Assembly (NCBI GenBank): GCA_002337925.1
Contig: DDHB01000033.1
Span: forward strand, 49,710 to 93,148
Length of the DNA: 43,439 bases
Source of the DNA: Sporomusaceae bacterium UBA1887
GTDB lineage: Bacteria; Bacillota; Negativicutes; Sporomusales; DSM-15969
Direction of reading: 5' to 3'
Made by a program: the position numbers and the translations under genes
Notes under the pieces: generated by a model
What the model was told of the DNA's origin: nothing
What the model saw: only the letters and a program-made list of their open reading frames with translations
Database searches by the model: none
Shown: piece by piece, positions 32,276 to 41,210 of the stretch
How the letters are laid out: every line of letters begins with the position of its first letter
How positions within the stretch are numbered: the stretch's first letter is position 1

Positions 32276-32632
32276 ATGTCTTGTCGTGTACTAGTCGTTG
32301 ACGACTCGGCTTTTATGAGAGTGCGATTGCGCGAAATTCTAGAGTCTTCCGGTGCGACTGTAGTCGGAGAAGCGGCAAATGGGATAGAAGGAATTAAGAA
32401 GTTTCAAGAGTTAAAGCCCGATTTGATGCTGCTTGATATTACGATGCCCGACATAGACGGACTTACGGTACTAAAAGAGGTTCTGCAATTCGATTCTCAA
32501 GCTAAAATTATTATGGTTTCTGCTTTATCGCAAAAAAGTATTATTATGGAAGCTTTACAATCAGGCGCGAGGGATTACATTATTAAACCTTTGGATTTGC
32601 ATAAGGCTAAAGAAGTTTTATCTAAGGTTTAA
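32276..32632 (+). CDS. CheY-like single-domain response regulator
   Basis: 118 residues consisting only of a receiver domain: VVDDSAFMR, phospho-acceptor Asp in LMLLDITMPDIDG, MVSALSQKS with the conserved Ser/Ala position, and the Lys in YIIKPLD. The DDSAFMR pattern is that of CheY/CheB-type chemotaxis receivers. No output domain. The gene is alone, behind a c-di-GMP riboswitch, so it may link c-di-GMP to motility. ATG 32276 is chosen because AAGGTGG lies 8 bases upstream; GTG 32264 lies within that site. Confidence 0.9.
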   Translation: MSCRVLVVDDSAFMRVRLREILESSGATVVGEAANGIEGIKKFQELKPDLMLLDITMPDIDGLTVLKEVLQFDSQAKIIMVSALSQKSIIMEALQSGARDYIIKPLDLHKAKEVLSKV

Positions 32633-32651
32633 CGCAGAAAGCTGTAATTTC

Positions 32652-32695
32652 AAATAAGCAGAGAAAAATAAGCTTTTTCTCTGCTTATTTTTATT
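32652..32695 (+). terminator. Terminator after the CheY-like gene
   Basis: AAATAAGCAGAGAAAAA and its complement close on a 4-5-base loop, followed by a T-rich tract. Confidence 0.9.
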
Positions 32696-32799
32696 TTGTT
32701 AGCTAATAACAACTTGATCCTGCAAAAAATGCTGTAACGTTAAACGTTAGTCCCGGTAATATGATATACTGATCAAGAGGCTGGCAAGGAGGAGATAAG

Positions 32800-34032
32800 A
32801 TGAAGATATTACGAATTTTACTAGTATGCATGTTCTTGTGTGTCGGTGCAAGTAGTGGCTACGCACAGGAAAATAAGATACAACTACGTTGGGCAAGTGC
32901 CGAGGATGCTGTCATGTACGAGCTGGAAGTAGCTACAGTTCCGGTGCTAAAAGACCGGAAGGCACCGCAAGATAAAATTGCCTATCAAACGACAGCAATT
33001 TATACTCCAGGTGTCGAGCTTGATTCAACATTAGTCTCCGACAAAAAATTATATTATCGAATTCGTCCATTGGATCTGGATAAGAAGGCTGTAGGACGGT
33101 TTTCTGTTCCGGTTCCTTTAGACCATGGCATTGTCAATCCCCAGTATCCAGCAGTGACGACTTACGGAAAAAAGAAGGTGCTTACGCCTCTGTATCCCGT
33201 TTATGCCTGGATTCCAGTATTACATGCGGCGCGATATGAAGTGGAAGTTACCAACAGGCTGCCGGAGAATCCCCATGGGACAATGTCCTCGAGCTATCGC
33301 ATCCGGAATTATTCGGCAGAGTCAGGTTTTGATTATTATGACACTGAAGCTTACCGGGTGGATGGTACATACTATTGGCGGGTAATTGCCTTTGATGGTG
33401 AAGGGGAAGCTATTGGTGGGTATTCCGATGCTGTTCCCTTCCAGGTAAAAACGGGAACACATAAATGGGCGGTTTTTGGCGATAGTATTACCCATGGCGG
33501 AGGGGCTGTTTCCAATCCGCCATCGGATGAAAGATTTGATTACTCGTCTTATCTACCCTTTCCGGTAAAAAATCTCGGCAAAAGCGGTGATACGGCATGG
33601 GCTCTGGCTGAACGTTTTGAAAGGGATGTCTTGCCTTTTCAGCCACAGTATTTGTTTATCTTAGGCGGCAGCAACAGTATCCGGGGAGGCACTACCGCAG
33701 GTGAGGTTATCGAATCACTGGACCTAATTAAACAAAAATGTCAGGATAATGGCATTACGCCAATTTTTCTTACCTTGCCACCGGTTAATCCTGAAAGGAT
33801 AGAGCGGGTATTTAATCAGCCAACTGCTGATAACTGGCAGACAGAGTTACAACAAGTCAATGCATACGTGAAAAGGCAGCCTTACTATGTCGATATTTAT
33901 GCCGGTTTGGCAGATGAGCGGGGCTTATTACCGGTTAGATATGCGCAAGACGGGTTGCACCCTGATATTTCGGGTAAAAAAGTAATGGCCCGTGCGGTGC
34001 AGTCTTTCGTAAAAAAATATAAATTCAAGTAA
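32800..34032 (+). CDS. Exported SGNH/GDSL hydrolase with fibronectin-like N-terminal part
   Basis: 410 residues. A signal peptide (MKILRILLVCMFLCVGASSGYA, cut after YAQ or GYA) is followed by about 200 residues of beta-rich repeats similar to fibronectin type III (LRWASAEDAVMYELEVA and AWIPVLHAARYEVEVT are paired). The C-terminal 190 residues are an SGNH hydrolase with block I VFGDSITHGGG, block III GGSNS and block V DGLHPD (Asp, His of the triad). It probably acts on ester groups of envelope glycans or lipids. ATG has AAGGAGGAG. Confidence 0.85.
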   Translation: MKILRILLVCMFLCVGASSGYAQENKIQLRWASAEDAVMYELEVATVPVLKDRKAPQDKIAYQTTAIYTPGVELDSTLVSDKKLYYRIRPLDLDKKAVGRFSVPVPLDHGIVNPQYPAVTTYGKKKVLTPLYPVYAWIPVLHAARYEVEVTNRLPENPHGTMSSSYRIRNYSAESGFDYYDTEAYRVDGTYYWRVIAFDGEGEAIGGYSDAVPFQVKTGTHKWAVFGDSITHGGGAVSNPPSDERFDYSSYLPFPVKNLGKSGDTAWALAERFERDVLPFQPQYLFILGGSNSIRGGTTAGEVIESLDLIKQKCQDNGITPIFLTLPPVNPERIERVFNQPTADNWQTELQQVNAYVKRQPYYVDIYAGLADERGLLPVRYAQDGLHPDISGKKVMARAVQSFVKKYKFK

Positions 34033-34076
34033 TCTGCCAGTGAGCATTAACGCAGCTCACGGATTAGAGGGATACG

Positions 34077-35429
34077 ATGAAACAAACCCATTCGCTACAG
34101 CAAAAAGCAGGGCAGTTATTAATCATATTACTGCCTATTTTAATCACCCAGCTTGCTTTATGTGGAATGAACTTTTTTGATACAATGATGTCCGGCCATG
34201 TCAGCCAAAATGACTTGGCCGGAGTAGCTATTGGCACGAATATCTGGATGCCGATTTTTACAGGAATTAATGGGATTCTCATAGCGGTTACGCCGATTAT
34301 GGCTCAACTCTATGGTGCAGGGCGCAAAACAGAGATCCCTTTCGTCGTCTTGCAAGGCGTATATCTTGCTGTTGCCTTAGCAGTCACAATTATTATCTGC
34401 GGTATTTTTACAGTGAATCCGATTTTGATACTCATGCATTTGGAGCCTGCTGTTCAGTCGATTGCTTATCAATTTTTAAAAGCCCTTGCATTAGGGATTG
34501 TTCCTTTTTTTATATGTACAGTTTTACGCAGTTTTATCGATACTTTGGGCTATACCCGTGTGACAATGCTGATTACACTTAGCGCATTACCCATTAATGT
34601 TTTGTTTAATTACCTGTTGATTTTTGGAGTTCATGGGTTTCCAAAACTTGGTGGTGTTGGAGCAGGATATGCAACTGCAATTACGTACTGGTACATCGCA
34701 ATTGTTAGCTTTTTTATTATCAGCTATATGTCGCCGTTTAGGGAATATCGCATCTTTGCTACCCTTTACCGTCTTTCTATGCATGCTTGGAAAGAGCAAA
34801 TTCGCATTGGCGTACCGATCGGTCTGGCTATTTTTTGTGAGACGAGTATTTTTGGTGCGATGGCATTTCTCATGGCCAAATTCGGTACTGTAACGATTGC
34901 TGCCTATCAGGCGGCACTGAATTTTGCATCCCTGGTTTATATGCTGCCACTCAGTATTGGGATGGCACTTACTATCGTTGTCGGTTTTGAGGTTGGTGCC
35001 AGACGTCTGCAAGATGCGCGGCAATACGGATATTTAGGTCTTGCTATGGCTGTTAGTCTAGCCGGGTTCTGTGCAGTGGGGCTATTCCTTTTTAATGCGG
35101 AGGTGGCCTCCTGGTATAGTACAGATGCTGAAGTACTTCAGTTAACGAAGCATTTTCTGATTTATGCGGCTTTCTTTCAACTCTCTGATGCTTTAGCAGC
35201 TCCTATTCAAGGTGTATTGCGCGGATATAAGGATGTAACGGTGACCTTTGTTATGGCGATGATCTCTTATTGGGTAATTGGTTTGCCAACGGGCTTTATT
35301 TTAGCCAATTACACTGAGTATGGTGCAACAGGCTATTGGATCGGGCTTATTCTGGGGCTGGCAGTTGGTGCAATTGCATTATCTGCGAGGCTGATAAAAC
35401 GGCAGCGAAAGGAAATGCTGCTGCAGTGA
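34077..35429 (+). CDS. MATE-family multidrug/Na+ antiporter
   Basis: 450 residues, 12 membrane helices arranged as two MatE repeats. Visible segments: LAGVAIGTNIWMPIFTGINGIL, a repeat of it in the second half ALNFASLVYMLPLSIGMALT, and the helix GVLRGYKDVTVTF typical of MATE helix 11. Start ATG has AGAGGGATA. It follows the SGNH gene by 44 bases with no terminator, so they may be co-transcribed. The function is export of organic cations or drugs. Confidence 0.92.
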   Translation: MKQTHSLQQKAGQLLIILLPILITQLALCGMNFFDTMMSGHVSQNDLAGVAIGTNIWMPIFTGINGILIAVTPIMAQLYGAGRKTEIPFVVLQGVYLAVALAVTIIICGIFTVNPILILMHLEPAVQSIAYQFLKALALGIVPFFICTVLRSFIDTLGYTRVTMLITLSALPINVLFNYLLIFGVHGFPKLGGVGAGYATAITYWYIAIVSFFIISYMSPFREYRIFATLYRLSMHAWKEQIRIGVPIGLAIFCETSIFGAMAFLMAKFGTVTIAAYQAALNFASLVYMLPLSIGMALTIVVGFEVGARRLQDARQYGYLGLAMAVSLAGFCAVGLFLFNAEVASWYSTDAEVLQLTKHFLIYAAFFQLSDALAAPIQGVLRGYKDVTVTFVMAMISYWVIGLPTGFILANYTEYGATGYWIGLILGLAVGAIALSARLIKRQRKEMLLQ

Positions 35430-35441
35430 AGACTGAATTTT

Positions 35442-35475
35442 AAGGACTGGCTCAATTTATTGAGCCAGTCCTTTT
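35442..35475 (+). terminator. Terminator after the MATE gene
   Basis: AAGGACTGGCTCAA TTTA TTGAGCCAGTCCTT, then TTG. A perfect 14-bp stem. Confidence 0.9.
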
Positions 35476-35518
35476 GCTAATCGAGTCATGATTAAGAAAG
35501 TTGAGTAATAAACTAAAT

Positions 35519-35550
35519 AAAAAGGACTTGGTGAACACCAAGTCTTTTTT
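35519..35550 (+). terminator. Second consecutive terminator-like hairpin
   Basis: AAAAAGGACTTGGTG AA CACCAAGTCTTTTTT: a 15-bp stem with a near-zero loop. It shares AAGGACT with the previous hairpin. Nothing coding lies between them, so it is a backup terminator or the 3' end of a very short RNA. The following gap to 35673 is AT-rich and should hold the hydrogenase promoter, though no clear -35/-10 pair stood out. Confidence 0.7.
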
Positions 35551-35673
35551 AATGAGTAGCAGTCAAAAGTCGTTTTCTTTGAATATTCATTAAATGCAAA
35601 GAAGGTTTTAGTAGTAATTTAGCGAATTTTGCAAATAAATAGCTAGAAAATTTTGGCTATAGGAGGGATTTGA

Positions 35674-36798
35674 ATGATATACGGTCAATCACTTTGGGAA
35701 GCTTTTCAGAGGCAAAAACTGACACGCCGTAACTTTGTGAAGACCTGTATTGCACTGACTGGTGCAATGGGGCTATCCCATAACCTTTTGCCAGAGGTTA
35801 TTGCGCGAGCACAAGAGCGTCCGCTAATTCCGGTAATCTGGATGCATGGATTAGAGTGTACCGGCTGCTCCGAGTCTTTCATCCGTTCAAAAGCGCCCTT
35901 GGCATCAGATGTTATCCTTAAAATGATCAGCTTGGAATACGACGATACATTGTCAGCCGCCTCTGGTATGGATCTTGAGCATCACCGGGAAAAGATAATT
36001 AAAGATTATAGCGGGAATTATTTGCTTATCGCCGAAGGCGGAGTACCGCTTGACCATGATGGGTATACCTGCACGGTTGGCGGCATTCCGTATGTTGATG
36101 CTCTAAAAGAAACTGGGAAGTCGGCTGCAGCGGTTCTGGAGTTCGGCTCCTGTGCAGCCTGGGGGGGCATTCAGGCTGCTAAACCCAATCCAACGAATGT
36201 AGTATCTGTAAGTGATGTAATAACAAATAAGCCCATTGTAAAAGTCCCTGGTTGTCCGCCTATTCCCGAAGTGATGACGGGAGTAGTGATGCATTATATA
36301 TTGTTTGGCCAATTGCCTCCGCTTGATAGCGCAGGACGTCCAAAACAATTTTTTGGCAACCGTATTCATGATACTTGTTATCGTCGTCCTTTCTTTGATT
36401 CGGGGATGTTCGTAGAGCGTCTGGATGATGCCGGCTCTAAAGCTGGCTGGTGCCTGTATAAAATGGGATGCCGTGGACCGATGACGTATAATTCCTGTGG
36501 CAACATGCGCTGGTGGCAAGGTCTGTCTTATCCGATTCAGTCTGGTTCCCCCTGCATCGGCTGCAGCAGTAAGGGATTTTGGGATAATGATCCATTCTTT
36601 GAAAGATTGCCTAACGTGGTGACACCTAATACCATCAGCAATGCAGATCAAGTCGGGGCGATTGCTGCCGGGGCAACGGCAGTTGGCATTGCAGTACATG
36701 CCGGAGCGAATATATTACGTCATAAACTCTCTGATGATAAGGATAATCAGAACCGTAATAGCGATGGAAATAACACTACGATCGGAGGAGACCTATAA
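35674..36798 (+). CDS. hyaA: [NiFe] uptake hydrogenase small subunit (HyaA-like, Tat-exported)
   Basis: 374 residues. A twin-arginine signal (TRRNFVKTC) is followed by the hydrogenase small-subunit core: WMHGLECTGCSESF for the proximal [4Fe-4S] site, GSCAAWGGI, PGCPP and later Cys/His ligands (HDTCYRRPFF, GWCLYKMGCRGP, CNS-type CGNMRWWQG, SPCIGCSSKGFWD). A C-terminal hydrophobic helix (VGAIAAGATAVGIAVHAGA) anchors it in the membrane. This is group 1 membrane-bound uptake hydrogenase, oxidising H2 on the outer side. ATG has ATAGGAGGG; first gene of the operon hyaABC. Confidence 0.95.
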   Translation: MIYGQSLWEAFQRQKLTRRNFVKTCIALTGAMGLSHNLLPEVIARAQERPLIPVIWMHGLECTGCSESFIRSKAPLASDVILKMISLEYDDTLSAASGMDLEHHREKIIKDYSGNYLLIAEGGVPLDHDGYTCTVGGIPYVDALKETGKSAAAVLEFGSCAAWGGIQAAKPNPTNVVSVSDVITNKPIVKVPGCPPIPEVMTGVVMHYILFGQLPPLDSAGRPKQFFGNRIHDTCYRRPFFDSGMFVERLDDAGSKAGWCLYKMGCRGPMTYNSCGNMRWWQGLSYPIQSGSPCIGCSSKGFWDNDPFFERLPNVVTPNTISNADQVGAIAAGATAVGIAVHAGANILRHKLSDDKDNQNRNSDGNNTTIGGDL

Positions 36799-36799
36799 G

Positions 36800-38680
36800 A
36801 TGAAACGGATTGTTGTAGATCCGATTACACGCATTGAAGGACACTTGCGATTGGAATTGATGCTGGATGACAATGGAAAGGTTCAAGATGCCTTGTCAAG
36901 CGGTACCGCCTGGCGCGGAATTGAAGTTATCCTTAAAGGCCGGGACCCAAGGGATGCCTGGGCATTTACCGGAAGAATATGCGGAGTATGTACATCAGAG
37001 CATTCCAATGTTTCACTAAGGGCGGTAGAAGATGCACTAGGCATTGAGATACCGAGGAATGCCAACTACATCCGCAATATTATGGCCGGTGCAATTATGG
37101 CACATGACCATTTAGTGCATTTTTATCATCTGCATGCACTTGACTGGATTAGTCCGGTGGCGGCGCTTAAGGCTGATCCGGCAGCAGCAGCCCGGTTGCA
37201 GGAAAAAATATTAGCTGAATATCGCTTACAAGTGGCTGACCCTCTGAAGCATGATTTTAATGCATACTCTAAGGAGACACCCCGGGCCAGTGCTCATTAC
37301 TTTTCAGAGATTCGGACAAAAGTGAAAGAAATCGTAGACAGTGGTAAGCTGGGGATTTTTGCAGCTCATTGGTGGGATCATCCCGATTACGATTTGCTGC
37401 AACCGGAAGTACATCTGATTGCAATCTCTCATTACTTGACAATGCTGGATCGGCAGACCGATATTATGGTGCCTCATGTAGTATTTGGCGGGAAAAATCC
37501 ACATCCCCATTATGCGGTCGGCGGAATGCCCTGCGCAATATCCATGAATGATATGAATGCTCCCATTAATAGCAATCGACTGGCGATGGTCGATAATAGC
37601 ATTAGTATGACCCATGCATTAGTTGAAGAGTATTATGTGCCTGATGTGCTGGCAATTGCCCATATGCACTTGTCGCAGGGAAGGAAGGACGGCGGAGGGT
37701 TAGCTAAACAACGGGTGCTGGGTTATGGCGATTATCCGGATCATACCTTCAATGGAATTGATGATTTCTACAAGAAAATATTGCTGCGTTCCAATGGGAT
37801 TGTTGAAAACTTTGCCGATGGAGTTGAGAAAGCAACATTTTATCCATTTGGAGCTGGTGATTTGACCGATATGTCGGTTATTAAAGAAGCAGTGGATCAT
37901 TCGTGGTATAAATATCCTGAGGGTTCGCAAGAATTGCACCCTTGGCAAGGTGTATCGGAAGGACATTTTCAATTTAGCGGACAGAAAGAAGGACGACATT
38001 GGAAGCAGCTTGATGAACAAGGGAAATACTCATGGCTGAAAACACCAACCTGGCGCGGCAAAACAGCAGAAGTTGGTCCGCTGGCACGGTATATTATTGT
38101 CTATACGAAAGTGAAACAAGGCCATATCCAGCCAAACTGGGTTGAAACATTCATGGTAGATCAGATTGAAGCTGCTTCGAAGCTGTTTGAGCTGCCGCCG
38201 CACGTTTGGCTGCCGACAACTGTGGGTAGAACCGTTGCCCGTGCCTTAGAGAGTCAGGTTTGCGTGGCCCTGGAACGCTATTTTTTCAATAAATTGGTTC
38301 AAAATATCCGCAACGGTGACACAACCGTGATGAACAATGAAAAATGGGAACCTGGCACCTGGCCTGCTAAAGCGCAGGGGGTGGGTGTCCATGAAGTCCC
38401 CAGGGGCTCTTTAGGGCATTGGATTGTTATTGAAAAAGGTCTTATTAAGAATTATCAGGCCGTAGTACCAACAACCTGGAATGCCTGTCCCCGGGATGCT
38501 CAGGGGCAGCATGGCGCTTTTGAGCGCTCAATGATAGATACAAATGTGACAATTGCCGAAAAGCCGCTTGAAATTCTCCGGTCTATCCATTCTTTTGATC
38601 CTTGTCTGGCCTGTGCAGCGCACTTATATGATGCAGAGGGAGAGCAAATTTCTTTTGTCCATACAGATCCGTATATATAG
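36800..38680 (+). CDS. hyaB: [NiFe] uptake hydrogenase large subunit (HyaB-like)
   Basis: 626 residues starting RIVVDPITRIEGHLRLE. Nickel ligands are in RICGVCTSEHS (N-terminal pair) and DPCLACAAH (C-terminal pair). The last residues after the histidine (LYDAEGEQISFVHTDPYI) form the tail removed by a HyaD-type protease on maturation. The true start is ATG 36800 with GGAGGAG upstream, one base after the small-subunit stop. No maturation genes (hypA-F, hyaD) are in the window. The 'IPRNANYIRNIMAG' region is typical for the family. Confidence 0.95.
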   Translation: MKRIVVDPITRIEGHLRLELMLDDNGKVQDALSSGTAWRGIEVILKGRDPRDAWAFTGRICGVCTSEHSNVSLRAVEDALGIEIPRNANYIRNIMAGAIMAHDHLVHFYHLHALDWISPVAALKADPAAAARLQEKILAEYRLQVADPLKHDFNAYSKETPRASAHYFSEIRTKVKEIVDSGKLGIFAAHWWDHPDYDLLQPEVHLIAISHYLTMLDRQTDIMVPHVVFGGKNPHPHYAVGGMPCAISMNDMNAPINSNRLAMVDNSISMTHALVEEYYVPDVLAIAHMHLSQGRKDGGGLAKQRVLGYGDYPDHTFNGIDDFYKKILLRSNGIVENFADGVEKATFYPFGAGDLTDMSVIKEAVDHSWYKYPEGSQELHPWQGVSEGHFQFSGQKEGRHWKQLDEQGKYSWLKTPTWRGKTAEVGPLARYIIVYTKVKQGHIQPNWVETFMVDQIEAASKLFELPPHVWLPTTVGRTVARALESQVCVALERYFFNKLVQNIRNGDTTVMNNEKWEPGTWPAKAQGVGVHEVPRGSLGHWIVIEKGLIKNYQAVVPTTWNACPRDAQGQHGAFERSMIDTNVTIAEKPLEILRSIHSFDPCLACAAHLYDAEGEQISFVHTDPYI

Positions 38681-38693
38681 GAGGTGAGTGACA

Positions 38694-39413
38694 TTGGACA
38701 CCTACCGTCTGTTCAGTATCGGGCTCCGCCTTTGCCACTGGATATGGGCGCTGTGTATTGTCGTCCTGTTTTTAACCGGTATATATATTGGCAATCCTAT
38801 GTTCATTGGTACTCAGGGAAAAGAACCAACAGTGGCGGTTGTTAGTCTGCTGTCCATGGAAGTCATCAGACAAGTGCATTTTACGGCAGGATTTATTCTT
38901 TGCGCCTGTGTGCTATTGCGCTTTTACCTCTTTTTTACTTATCGCGGCAACCGGTTATATCCAAACTTTTTATCCCGCGCATATTGGCAGAGTGTTGGGG
39001 AAATGCTTGCGTACTATTCATTGATCCGCACTCGCCACCGGTTATATTTGCGTAATCCCCTTGCGGCAACGGTGTATGTGATGGTTTACATTCTAATGGT
39101 ACTGGAAGCGATATCAGGATTAGCTATGTACAGCATGATTCAGCCTAACTCTTTTTTGGCGGCGATTTTTGGACCTGTTCATCACTTGTTGGGAAATGAA
39201 TATAATACGCACTTTGTACACCATGTGATAGCCTGGGGATTTATGATATTTTTGCTAACCCATATTTATATGGTTGTTTTTAATGATATTACGGAAAAAA
39301 GCGGTGAACTTTCTTCCATTGTTTCAGGGCGCAAGCATTTTGCCGAAACACCGGTAGATGTTGGCAGTTTTATGCCTGAATCTACGACTGCTTGCAGGCA
39401 GCGGAAGCTGTAG
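38694..39413 (+). CDS. hyaC: Ni/Fe-hydrogenase cytochrome b subunit (HyaC-like)
   Basis: 239 residues with four membrane helices and heme-ligand histidines in RLCHWIWALC, RQVHFTAGF, GPVHHLLGNEYNTH and FVHHVIAWGF. It passes electrons from the exported hydrogenase to the quinone pool. I place the start at TTG 38694 because AGGAGG ends 9 bases before it; GTG 38688 is too close to the Shine-Dalgarno sequence. It overlaps the 3' region of the hydrogenase operon by position, 13 bases after the large-subunit stop. Confidence 0.9.
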   Translation: MDTYRLFSIGLRLCHWIWALCIVVLFLTGIYIGNPMFIGTQGKEPTVAVVSLLSMEVIRQVHFTAGFILCACVLLRFYLFFTYRGNRLYPNFLSRAYWQSVGEMLAYYSLIRTRHRLYLRNPLAATVYVMVYILMVLEAISGLAMYSMIQPNSFLAAIFGPVHHLLGNEYNTHFVHHVIAWGFMIFLLTHIYMVVFNDITEKSGELSSIVSGRKHFAETPVDVGSFMPESTTACRQRKL

Positions 39414-39424
39414 GAAAAAACAGC

Positions 39425-39453
39425 TTGCAAGAGCAGTATTTTTGGTATATGAT
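39425..39453 (+). promoter_or_regulatory. Predicted promoter of the acyl-CoA ligase leader
   Basis: TTGCAA at 39425-39430, 17-base spacer, TATGAT at 39448-39453. A transcript from here would begin near 39460 and contain two hairpins before the ligase gene. Confidence 0.5.
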
Positions 39454-39475
39454 AATAGTTATTATGAGCAATGGC

Positions 39476-39510
39476 GCTCCATAAACATAATCGTTTATGG
39501 AGCTTTTTGT
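39476..39510 (+). terminator. Hairpin terminator 1 after hyaC
   Basis: GCTCCATAAAC and GTTTATGGAGC form an 11-bp stem with loop ATAATC, followed by TTTTTGTTT. It may end the hydrogenase operon or act in the ligase leader. Confidence 0.85.
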
Positions 39511-39531
39511 TTAAGTTCAAATCGGGAGCAA

Positions 39532-39575
39532 AGAAGCTCCGCAACCTTTATTAAGGTGTGCGGAGCTTCTTTTTT
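39532..39575 (+). terminator. Hairpin terminator 2, directly ahead of the acyl-CoA ligase start
   Basis: GAAGCTCCGCA-ACCTT pairs with AAGGT-G-TGCGGAGCTTC around a TATT loop, followed by TTTTTT. It ends only about 8 bases before the ligase Shine-Dalgarno sequence, so if active it would shut the gene off. Confidence 0.8.
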
Positions 39576-39598
39576 GGTTATAGAAAGGACTGATGATA

Positions 39599-41143
39599 TT
39601 GTTAATGCATCAACTATTGTTACACGGTGCAATGAGGCAGCCTGATAAGACTGCTTTTCGCTGGGTGGATCGCAATACGGAACTAACTTATAGCGAGGCA
39701 GTAGAGCAGATGGAGCGCTTTTCCGGTGCCCTTCACTATCTTGGAATCGCCAAAAGAGAAAGAGTTACGATTTTTGCACACAATAGTTTGGATTATTTGA
39801 TTGCCATGTTTGCCTGTTGGCGAATTGGCGCAATTGCTTCATTAGTTCCCGTACAGTTTGCCGATGATTTAGAATACTATTTAGACGATCATCAACCTAG
39901 TGTAGTGATCTATACGCAGGAACAGGCGGAACAAGTCAGCAGGGCAGCGGCACAGGTGCGCAGTGTCCGTCACCTGGTCTGTATGGAGGGAGCACAAATC
40001 GGATCTGAAAGTCTGCCAGCTTTGCTGGCAGCAGGATTTCCGACTCCGATTGATCCGGGCAATGAACTGGCAATAACTCATTTGTCATATACTGCAGGAA
40101 CGAGTGGACGGCCGAAGGGTGTTTGCCTGATGCATGAGCCGACAATGAAAGCTGCTAATTGTATTGCTGAAAGGCTGCAATTAACGCTTGAGGATAGCTC
40201 CTTTGGTGCGACCCCTCTTTCCGGTACCTATCAATTGGTAGGCAATTTACTGCCGTCCTTGCATCGAATGGGTACTGTCAATATTATGTCAAATTGGACA
40301 CCAAAGCTAGGCTGGAAGGCAATTGAGGATACAAAAGCTACTGTTTTAGTTGCTAATCCGCTGGTATTGTCGGATGTAATGGAAGAAGCAAAAATTCGCG
40401 GAAAAATACCTGGGGCATTGCGAATGGGCATTTCCGGTGGTGGACCTGTTGCTCGCTATTTTAAAAGGTCCTGGCGCGATGAAATGGCTATTCCTTTAAT
40501 TGAAAGCTATGGACAAAGTGAACTGGGAGGATTTGCGGCATTAGGTTGTCCCCAGGTTGAGCCTGAGCGCCGATTCGGTGCAATTGGCCCAGCTCAACCG
40601 GATAAAGAAGTGAAAATTATGGATGCTGCAGGAAAAGAAGTACCCGTAGGGCAGGTAGGTGAAATTTGTTTGCGCGGCGGTTTCATGTATGGCTATTGGG
40701 GGAAAGCAGATAAGACTGCAGAGGCACTGCGCGGTGAGTGGCTGCATACCGGAGATGCCGGTTGGGTCGATAATGAAGGCTATATCACCGTGAGGGGCCG
40801 ATTGGATGAAGTAATTACTGTTGCAAACAAAACCTGGTTTCCAAGGGATATTGAAGAAGCAATTGCCGAAATACCGGGAGTTAACTATACTGCAGTAGTT
40901 GGCATACCAGATGCTCGATTTGGGCAGCGGCCCATTGCCTATGTTGTTTTACAGCAATCAAGAGTAGATCTTGCTGCTATGAAAGCAGCGATTAAAGAAA
41001 AAGTTGATTACGATATTTCTCCATTAAGTATTCAAAAGATTGCAGAACTGCCAAAGACGCCGAACGGTAATATTGCGAAAGCGCAGCTGCGAGCCCTGGC
41101 AATTCGGAATCATAAATTAGCTGTTGTAAGTGAAAACAATTAA
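39599..41143 (+). CDS. AMP-forming acyl-CoA ligase
   Basis: 514 residues of the ANL superfamily. ATP-binding motif SYTAGTSGRPKG, core motif ESYGQSELGG, GEWLHTGDAGW with the ribose-binding Asp, and the C-terminal catalytic lysine in TPNGNIAKAQLR. It activates a carboxylic acid (fatty, aromatic or alicyclic) to the CoA thioester. Three possible starts exist; TTG 39599 has the best spacing from AAAGGA, ATG 39593 is only three bases from it. The gene lies behind a double-hairpin leader. Confidence 0.85.
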   Translation: MLMHQLLLHGAMRQPDKTAFRWVDRNTELTYSEAVEQMERFSGALHYLGIAKRERVTIFAHNSLDYLIAMFACWRIGAIASLVPVQFADDLEYYLDDHQPSVVIYTQEQAEQVSRAAAQVRSVRHLVCMEGAQIGSESLPALLAAGFPTPIDPGNELAITHLSYTAGTSGRPKGVCLMHEPTMKAANCIAERLQLTLEDSSFGATPLSGTYQLVGNLLPSLHRMGTVNIMSNWTPKLGWKAIEDTKATVLVANPLVLSDVMEEAKIRGKIPGALRMGISGGGPVARYFKRSWRDEMAIPLIESYGQSELGGFAALGCPQVEPERRFGAIGPAQPDKEVKIMDAAGKEVPVGQVGEICLRGGFMYGYWGKADKTAEALRGEWLHTGDAGWVDNEGYITVRGRLDEVITVANKTWFPRDIEEAIAEIPGVNYTAVVGIPDARFGQRPIAYVVLQQSRVDLAAMKAAIKEKVDYDISPLSIQKIAELPKTPNGNIAKAQLRALAIRNHKLAVVSENN

Positions 41144-41160
41144 TCTGATTTAGGCAAATA

Positions 41161-41206
41161 CAAATAGAGATCCTCTAACCGCCTGCGGTTAGAGGATCTC
41201 TATTTG
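41161..41206. terminator. Bidirectional terminator
   Basis: CAAATAGAGATCCTCTAACCGC, a CT loop and its exact complement form a 22-bp perfect stem between the convergent ligase and methyltransferase genes. Confidence 0.9.
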
Positions 41207-41210
41207 TTAT

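Noticed and set aside
36641..36799. N-terminal extension of the hydrogenase large subunit
   Set aside because: It overlaps the small-subunit gene, while ATG 36800 gives the standard N-terminus with GGAGGAG upstream.
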